From RGIG995 sp045543655 (GTDB taxonomy: Bacteria > Bacillota > Clostridia > Oscillospirales > UBA644), in the NCBI GenBank assembly GCA_045543655.1, contig JAZPXN010000078.1, forward strand, positions 5,775 through 69,774: a stretch of DNA of 64,000 nucleotides, read 5' to 3'. Positions 59,071-64,000 of the stretch are shown in pieces. Both the position numbers and the translations under genes were made by a program. Each line of letters opens with the position of its first letter. The first letter of the stretch is position 1. Under the pieces are notes generated by a model that worked only from the letters and a program-made list of their open reading frames with translations, did no database searches and was not told the DNA's origin.

Positions 59071-60738
59071 TTGAAAAAAATCGAAAAAATCAGAATTATT
59101 CCGTTGGGTGGTCTCAATGAGATCGGAAAAAATATGACCTTGATCGAATGCGGAAAGGATATTATCGTCGTGGATTGCGGGATGGCGTTCCCCGATGAAG
59201 ATATGCCCGGCGTTGATTACGTAATTCCCGACGTTCAATATCTCGTTAAGAATAAAGACCGTGTGGCGGCTATTTTTCTGACCCACGGCCATGAAGACCA
59301 TATCGGGGCCTTGCCTTACGTTCTTCGGGAAGTTAACGTTCCCGTCTACGGAACCCGGATGACGCTTGGTATCGTGATCAATAAATTGAGGGAGTTCCAT
59401 CTGGATAAGAAGGTTTCCCTGATGCAGGTTTCAGCCGGAGATTCGGTGAAAATCGGCTCCCTTTCCGTAGAATATATCCACACAAATCACTCCATAGCCG
59501 ACTCTGCGGCGCTGGCGATTCATACTCCTTGCGGCGTTATCTTCCATACCGGGGACTTTAAAGTGGACGTCAGCCCCATCGACGGCGATATTATTGACCT
59601 CCCCCGCATCGGAGAACTGGGAAAGGAAGGGATTCTTGCTCTGCTTTCCGACTCCACCGGCGCGGAAAAACCCGGCCATTCCATGAGCGAAAGCAAGGTC
59701 GGTTCTTCTCTGAGCGATATTTTTCGCAGAGCGGATAAAAAGCGCATTATCGTTGCAACCTTTGCTTCTAACGTGCACCGGGTTCAGCAAATTATCAACC
59801 TTGCCGCCCAGTACGGCCGTCGGGTTGCGGTCAGCGGCCGGAGCATGATTACCGTTCTGGAAGCGGCAATGCAGTTGGGGTATACGAAGGCCCCCAAGGG
59901 CGTTCTGATTGATATTGACAAGATCAAAAAGATTCCTCCCGAACAGCTGGTCGTTATCACCACCGGGAGTCAGGGAGAACCCATGTCCGCCTTATATCGG
60001 ATGGCCTATTCCGAGCATAAAGTGGTAGAGATCAACGATAAGGATCTTGTTATCGTTTCTGCCTCCGCCATTCCCGGCAATGAAAAACCGGTAGGCAATA
60101 TGGTCAACGAGCTTTTCCGCTCCGGCGCTGAAGTGGTATACGAATCCTATAACGATATTCACGCTTCCGGTCACGCTTGTCAGGATGAGCTGAAGATGAT
60201 GCTGGGCATGACGAAGCCCAAGTTCTTTATTCCCGTTCACGGTGAGTATCGCCATTTGCATCGCCATGCAAAATTGGCGGAGGGCATGGGAATGAAGAAG
60301 GAAAACGTTCTCATTGCGGAGATCGGAGACATCATCGAGCTGGATAAGAATTCTGCCAAGATCGTCGGTACCGTTCCCTCCGGTCGGGTGCTCGTGGATG
60401 GGCTTGGGGTTGGAGACGTGGGGAACGTCGTTTTGCGGGATCGGAAGCATCTGGCCCAGGACGGACTGATCGTTGCCGTTGCCGTGGTTGATTCCAAGTC
60501 CGGAGTTCTGCTTTCCGAGCCGGAGATCGTCACCCGCGGGTTCGTATATATCCGCGAGAACGAGGAATTGATGAATAACGTCAAGAAAATCACCGCCGAC
60601 GTTATTGCGCGTTGCTCCAAGGCGAAGCAGGGGGATTGGGTCAACGTGAAGAATAAGGTACGGGACGAACTTGACAAATATATCTTTGATCAGACCATGC
60701 GTAAGCCGATGATTCTGCCCGTCATCAAATATATCTGA
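59071..60738 (+). CDS. rnjA: Ribonuclease J
   Basis: 555-residue metallo-beta-lactamase/beta-CASP ribonuclease with endo- and 5'-3' exonuclease activity, central to mRNA decay in Firmicutes. The zinc motif HGHEDHIG is near residue 74, with HTGDFKVD and the C-terminal GHACQDEL and HGEYRHLHRH. The TTG start at 59071 has AAAGGAGG at 59057-59064. It sits 12 nt before murD. Confidence 0.96.
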   Translation: MKKIEKIRIIPLGGLNEIGKNMTLIECGKDIIVVDCGMAFPDEDMPGVDYVIPDVQYLVKNKDRVAAIFLTHGHEDHIGALPYVLREVNVPVYGTRMTLGIVINKLREFHLDKKVSLMQVSAGDSVKIGSLSVEYIHTNHSIADSAALAIHTPCGVIFHTGDFKVDVSPIDGDIIDLPRIGELGKEGILALLSDSTGAEKPGHSMSESKVGSSLSDIFRRADKKRIIVATFASNVHRVQQIINLAAQYGRRVAVSGRSMITVLEAAMQLGYTKAPKGVLIDIDKIKKIPPEQLVVITTGSQGEPMSALYRMAYSEHKVVEINDKDLVIVSASAIPGNEKPVGNMVNELFRSGAEVVYESYNDIHASGHACQDELKMMLGMTKPKFFIPVHGEYRHLHRHAKLAEGMGMKKENVLIAEIGDIIELDKNSAKIVGTVPSGRVLVDGLGVGDVGNVVLRDRKHLAQDGLIVAVAVVDSKSGVLLSEPEIVTRGFVYIRENEELMNNVKKITADVIARCSKAKQGDWVNVKNKVRDELDKYIFDQTMRKPMILPVIKYI

Positions 60739-60750
60739 GAAGGTGCCTTT

Positions 60751-62136
60751 ATGGAGAATATCCGTGCTTATTTTGATTCCCTGAAGGGAAAAGAGATTTC
60801 CGTTGTTGGGCTTGGCGTCAGCCATCGCCCCTTGATCGGTCTTCTTTTGAAGGAAGGCCTTTCGGTGACGGCTTACGATAAAAAGTCTATGGAAGAACTG
60901 GGCGAATTCGGCCGTGAATATGCGGAAAAGGGCGTTCGGTTCGTTCTCGGAGAAGGGTATCTTGACGATCTGAAGGGCGACTTGATCTTCAAAACGCCGG
61001 GAATGCGCGGGGATCTTCCTCCCTTTGAGAAGGCCCGCGCCAACGGAGCGGAAGTGACGTCGGAAATGGAAGTCTTCTTCCGGCTTTGCCCCTGCCCCAT
61101 CTATGCGGTTACCGGGAGTGACGGAAAAACCACCACGACGACCCTGATCTCCAGATTTCTTTCCGCACAGGGGAAAAAAAGTTATCTTGGCGGAAATATC
61201 GGAACGCCCTTGCTTCCGCAGATTTTTGAGATTTCTCCTGACGACGTGGCCGTGGTGGAGTTGTCTTCCTTCCAGTTGAATGATATGCACCGTTCTGCCC
61301 AGACCGCCGTCGTTACCAACGTTGCGCCCAATCATCTGGATTGGCACGTTGATATGGCAGAATACATCAACGCAAAGCGGTGCGTTTTCAGTCACCAGAA
61401 TTCTTCCGGCCGTCTGATCGTCAATTACGATAACGATATTACCCGCGGTTACGCGGAAGAGGCCAGGGGAGAGGTTCTCTATTTTTCCTTCAAAGGCCCC
61501 GTTCCCAAAGGCGTTTATCTGGACGATGACGGAAATATCTGCATTACTGATGGAAATACCGTTTCTACGCTGATGCATCGCTCGTTGATTCGTATTATCG
61601 GTGATCATAACGTGGAAAATTACATGGCTGCTATTGCGGCGACTCTGGGCGTTGTAGATGCAGACGTGATCCGAACCGTTGCAGAAACCTTTGGCGGCGT
61701 GGAGCACCGTATGGAATTCGTTCGGGAGTTGGACGGAGTCAAATGGTATAACGATTCCATCGCTTCGAGCCCGACCCGGGTCATTGCAGGGTTGAAGGCA
61801 CAGACCCAGAAGATTATCATGCTTGCCGGGGGATACGATAAAAAGATCCCCTTCGAGCCCATGGTGCCTTACGTGATCGACAAGGTAAAATATTTGATCC
61901 TTACCGGCGCTACTGCGGAAAAGATCCGGAACGCTATCGTCTCTGATTCCGCATACGACCCTGAAAAGCTGGTCATTGAGATGAGTCCATCCTGGGATTA
62001 CGCGATTCATCGGGCAAGAGAAGTTGCAAATGCCGGTGATATCGTATCCTTATCTCCTGCCTGCGCTTCTTTTGATTGCTTTGCCAATTTTGAAGTCCGC
62101 GGCGAATACTATAAAAAAATGGTCAATGAATTTTGA
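60751..62136 (+). CDS. murD: UDP-N-acetylmuramoylalanine-D-glutamate ligase
   Basis: 461-residue Mur ligase adding D-Glu to UDP-MurNAc-Ala. The P-loop GSDGKTTTT is near residue 128, with VELSSFQL, NVAPNHLDWH and GDHNVENYMAA following in order and the C-terminal YNDSIASSPTR. ATG 60751 with GAGAAGG upstream. It lies outside a dcw cluster, after rnjA. A strong terminator follows. Confidence 0.97.
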   Translation: MENIRAYFDSLKGKEISVVGLGVSHRPLIGLLLKEGLSVTAYDKKSMEELGEFGREYAEKGVRFVLGEGYLDDLKGDLIFKTPGMRGDLPPFEKARANGAEVTSEMEVFFRLCPCPIYAVTGSDGKTTTTTLISRFLSAQGKKSYLGGNIGTPLLPQIFEISPDDVAVVELSSFQLNDMHRSAQTAVVTNVAPNHLDWHVDMAEYINAKRCVFSHQNSSGRLIVNYDNDITRGYAEEARGEVLYFSFKGPVPKGVYLDDDGNICITDGNTVSTLMHRSLIRIIGDHNVENYMAAIAATLGVVDADVIRTVAETFGGVEHRMEFVRELDGVKWYNDSIASSPTRVIAGLKAQTQKIIMLAGGYDKKIPFEPMVPYVIDKVKYLILTGATAEKIRNAIVSDSAYDPEKLVIEMSPSWDYAIHRAREVANAGDIVSLSPACASFDCFANFEVRGEYYKKMVNEF

Positions 62137-62142
62137 CCGACG

Positions 62143-62175
62143 AAATGCACCGGCGTTTGCCGGTGCATTTTACAT
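62143..62175. terminator. Terminator between murD and glpQ (convergent)
   Basis: Perfect 12-bp stem (AAATGCACCGGC 62143-62154 with GCCGGTGCATTT 62159-62170), 4-nt loop, T-rich on the plus side. It can serve both convergent transcripts. Confidence 0.92.
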
Positions 62176-62189
62176 TGTATGTTATTTGG

Positions 62190-62939
62190 TTATTCCATGA
62201 CGTTGGAGGTGATCATGTCTACGTTCAACTCTTCCGCCATGCGGATGCCGTCCTCCGGCTTATCCACCGTCCAGACGTTGACCACCTTGTCTGCGGCGTG
62301 AACCGCATCGGTCAATTCTTTGGTTAACGCTCCGAAATAAATATCAAGGTCAAGATTATACTGGTTCAGGGTTTCCATCAAGGACTCTACGGTACCTCCG
62401 CGGTCAAAATATCCTCCGCCGATCAAGTACTGCGCCGACTGATCAGGATAAAGCTGGCGGAGAAGAATCAAGTTGTTCAGTCCAAAGGCGATAAAGGTGG
62501 TCTTGTCAAACCAATCCTCCTCTTTGATGATATCGCAGATGGCGCTGATCTCGTCAATCGTAAAGTCACTCTTCAGCTCCAATACCGAAATCTTTCCGTA
62601 ATGCTTGCAGATCCGGATATAATCCTGCAGGGAGGGAATGCGGACGTCGTTGCGGTCTTTGTCACCGTTGACGCCGCAAAGAAGAAGGCTTCGAACGGTG
62701 TCGTAGGTGCAGGTCTCTACGTTAAGATCGTCAATGCCGACGCGCTTGGTGGATGCATCGTGAATACAGACGAATTTCCCGTCGGCGGTGCGATGGACGT
62801 CGGTTTCGATGCCGTAATAGGAACGGTTGCCGGCGGCAATGAAGGCTGCGTGGGTGTTTTCCTTTTCCAAGGCGGAAAGCCCTCGGTGAGCCACCATGAG
62901 GGGTTTATTTTTGCAAATAAGCTTGACAGTATCGTTCAT
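62190..62939 (-). CDS. glpQ: Glycerophosphodiester phosphodiesterase
   Basis: 249-residue cytoplasmic GDPD-fold enzyme releasing glycerol 3-phosphate from deacylated phospholipids. Catalytic features are VAHRGLSALEKENT, GIETDVHRT and CIHDAS near the N-terminus, and VLELKSD and NVWTVDKPED later. There is no signal peptide. Start ATG 62939 with GGGAGAA upstream. It is divergent from mscS. Confidence 0.95.
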   Translation of the reverse strand: MNDTVKLICKNKPLMVAHRGLSALEKENTHAAFIAAGNRSYYGIETDVHRTADGKFVCIHDASTKRVGIDDLNVETCTYDTVRSLLLCGVNGDKDRNDVRIPSLQDYIRICKHYGKISVLELKSDFTIDEISAICDIIKEEDWFDKTTFIAFGLNNLILLRQLYPDQSAQYLIGGGYFDRGGTVESLMETLNQYNLDLDIYFGALTKELTDAVHAADKVVNVWTVDKPEDGIRMAEELNVDMITSNVME

Positions 62940-62965
62940 ATTGAAATTCTCCCGAATTTTTTTTC

Positions 62966-62994
62966 AGTATAACACAGAACCGGGGAAAAGTCAA
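62966..62994 (-). promoter_or_regulatory. Sigma-A promoter of glpQ
   Basis: On the minus strand TTGACT (62994-62989), 17-nt spacer, TATACT (62971-62966), with an extended -10 TG. Near-consensus, 27 nt before the start codon. Confidence 0.9.
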
Positions 62995-63026
62995 GAGATT
63001 TTTTCAAATAACTATAAAATAGGTGC

Positions 63027-63055
63027 TTGACAACCGGCGTAAAAAGTATTATAAT
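63027..63055 (+). promoter_or_regulatory. Sigma-A promoter of mscS
   Basis: Perfect consensus TTGACA at 63027-63032, 17-nt spacer, TATAAT at 63050-63055. Back-to-back with the glpQ promoter, the two -35 boxes about 32 nt apart. Confidence 0.95.
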
Positions 63056-63081
63056 AGAAAAAAAAGAAAGAAGGATGTCGT

Positions 63082-63900
63082 ATGCCTGAATTTTTTAGTT
63101 CCATTCTCAGTAAGCTGGGAGAATTTGCCTCTACTGCCGGTCTTCGTCTGATCGGTGCTTTTTTGATCCTCATCATAGGATTTAAGCTTTCCAAATGGTT
63201 GATGAAGCTACTGAAGAAGACCCACGTTTTTGAGAAAATGGACGCCGGAGTAGCGACGTTTATTATCAGCCTTCTCAGCATCGTTCTGAAGATTATGGTG
63301 GTATTAAGTGCCGTTACGGTGTTGGGTGTGCCCATGACGAACTTCGTGGCCCTGCTTGCCTCTGCCGGTGTTGCCATCGGTGCTTCTTTACAGGGGTCTT
63401 TGTCCAATCTTGCGGGCGGGATCATGATTCTTTTGTTCAAACCCTTTAAAGTCGGTGATTATATTGACAGTGCCCAGGGATCCGGCACCGTTACTGAGGT
63501 TACCATTCTTTACACGATTCTTACCACGCCCGACAATAAGCGTATCGTCATTCCCAACGGCGCAATTTCCAATGAGGCCGTTACCAATTATTCCTATCAC
63601 GACACCCGTCGGCTTGATATTGCCGTTTCGGTCTCGTACGATTCCGATATCGAAGTGGTTAAGGAGCTTCTTCTTGAGAAGGCAAAGGAGCATTCCATGG
63701 TTCTTAACGAGCCTGCCGAGCCCTTCTGCCGCCTGACGGAGCACGGTGAATCTTCCTTGAATTTTGCTCTTCGCGTGTGGGTCAAGAATGCCGATTATTG
63801 GCAGGTCAATTTTGATCTTAGGGAAAATATCAAGAAAGCTTTGGACGAAAAAGGGATCGAGATTCCTTATCCCCAAATCGACGTACATCTGGACAAGTAA
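63082..63900 (+). CDS. mscS: Small-conductance mechanosensitive channel MscS
   Basis: 272-residue osmotic-release channel. Three transmembrane helices (about 17-38, 58-80, 87-120); the pore helix has the Ala/Gly pattern ASAGVAIGASLQGSLSN followed by FKPFKVGDYI, then a cytoplasmic beta domain and C-terminal cage. ATG 63082 with AAAGAAGGATG upstream. It ends 100 nt before the window edge, with a terminator after it. Confidence 0.96.
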   Translation: MPEFFSSILSKLGEFASTAGLRLIGAFLILIIGFKLSKWLMKLLKKTHVFEKMDAGVATFIISLLSIVLKIMVVLSAVTVLGVPMTNFVALLASAGVAIGASLQGSLSNLAGGIMILLFKPFKVGDYIDSAQGSGTVTEVTILYTILTTPDNKRIVIPNGAISNEAVTNYSYHDTRRLDIAVSVSYDSDIEVVKELLLEKAKEHSMVLNEPAEPFCRLTEHGESSLNFALRVWVKNADYWQVNFDLRENIKKALDEKGIEIPYPQIDVHLDK

Positions 63901-63912
63901 CGACAACAGCGA

Positions 63913-63954
63913 AAATTCCCGGGATCCCTTGGTGCCGGGGGATTTGTTTTTTTT
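63913..63954 (+). terminator. Rho-independent terminator after mscS
   Basis: Imperfect stem (AAATTCCCGG from 63913 with CCGGGGGATTT ending 63945) followed by a G and eight T residues. Bases after about 63955 look unreliable. Confidence 0.75.
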
Positions 63955-64000
63955 GGGTTATTTTTCCGGGGGGGGGAGGGGCACCACGGTGGGGGAAGCC

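Noticed and set aside
59992..62010. 672-codon minus-strand frame across rnjA and murD
   Set aside because: It spans two well-supported plus-strand genes and their intergenic gap and has no known motif.
1..64000. tRNA, rRNA, CRISPR arrays, insertion sequences, prophage or attachment sites
   Set aside because: Intergenic regions are all under 230 nt and are accounted for by promoters and terminators; no regular repeat-spacer pattern, transposase or integrase was seen.

Overview
The window is a chromosomal housekeeping region of an endospore-forming member of the Clostridia (Firmicutes/Bacillota), most like uncultured gut Oscillospirales/Christensenellales-type genomes. The evidence is a complete spoIIIA operon (AA to AH), a clostridial-type spoVAC-AD-AE trio, an IspH-ribosomal S1 fusion, HprK, RNase J, WhiA, RnpM/YlxR, and gene orders that follow the Bacillus/Clostridium backbone. 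Base composition looks roughly balanced, GTG and TTG starts are common, and genes are packed with 4-nt ATGA overlaps. I cannot name a genus from sequence alone. I found no tRNA, rRNA, CRISPR array, insertion sequence or prophage gene.

Layout. 1-3.8 kb: a partial glycerol-1-phosphate dehydrogenase, an endonuclease IV-like TIM-barrel protein, an aminopeptidase P and a small membrane protein, ended by a terminator. 3.9-5.7 kb: spoVAC-AD-AE (dipicolinate channel). 5.8-10.3 kb: spoIIIAA-AH (mother cell-forespore channel). 10.4-20.9 kb: a sigma-A type promoter, then Asp23/YqhY, nusB, a TsaD paralogue, xseA, xseB, ispA, tlyA, nadK, argR, recN, valS. This is the B. subtilis order with accBC, folD and dxs missing. 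20.9-25.5 kb: HI0933-type flavoprotein, cmk, plsC and the ispH-S1 fusion. 25.6-32.3 kb: hprK, murB, whiA, dnaE and a small orphan. 32.3-37.4 kb (minus strand): ferredoxin, an HtrA protease, and an operon of AI-2E-family transporter, tsaE, tsaB, rpiB, upp. 37.5-40.4 kb: metG and tatD. 40.5-48.4 kb: the rimP-nusA-rnpM-ylxQ-infB-rbfA-nrnA-truB-ribF translation operon behind one promoter and a leader hairpin. 48.5-55.0 kb: a PucR-type regulator, ftsE, ftsX, an EnvC-like M23 protein and two S41 proteases. 55.0-62.1 kb: greA, an anchored orphan, a TatD-linked radical SAM protein, a nucleotidyltransferase-mutase fusion, rnjA and murD. 62.2-64 kb: divergent glycerophosphodiesterase and MscS channel genes with near-consensus promoters; the last ~50 bases look like a low-quality contig end.

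The most notable region is the cell-wall/division block at 48.5-55 kb. The first S41 protease (52488-53708) has Asp where the family has its nucleophilic Ser but keeps the catalytic Lys and Gln. Its neighbour (53779-54957) has an intact Ser-Lys-Gln set. The M23 protein beside FtsEX has Asp in place of one zinc-ligand His. Together this suggests an FtsEX-linked peptidoglycan control module with two degenerate enzymes acting as activators or scaffolds and one active protease. A second likely pseudo-enzyme is the phosphohexomutase half of the fusion at 56832-59021. Other points of interest are the possible NusA-type attenuator ahead of rimP-nusA and the terminator-like hairpin just upstream of hprK.
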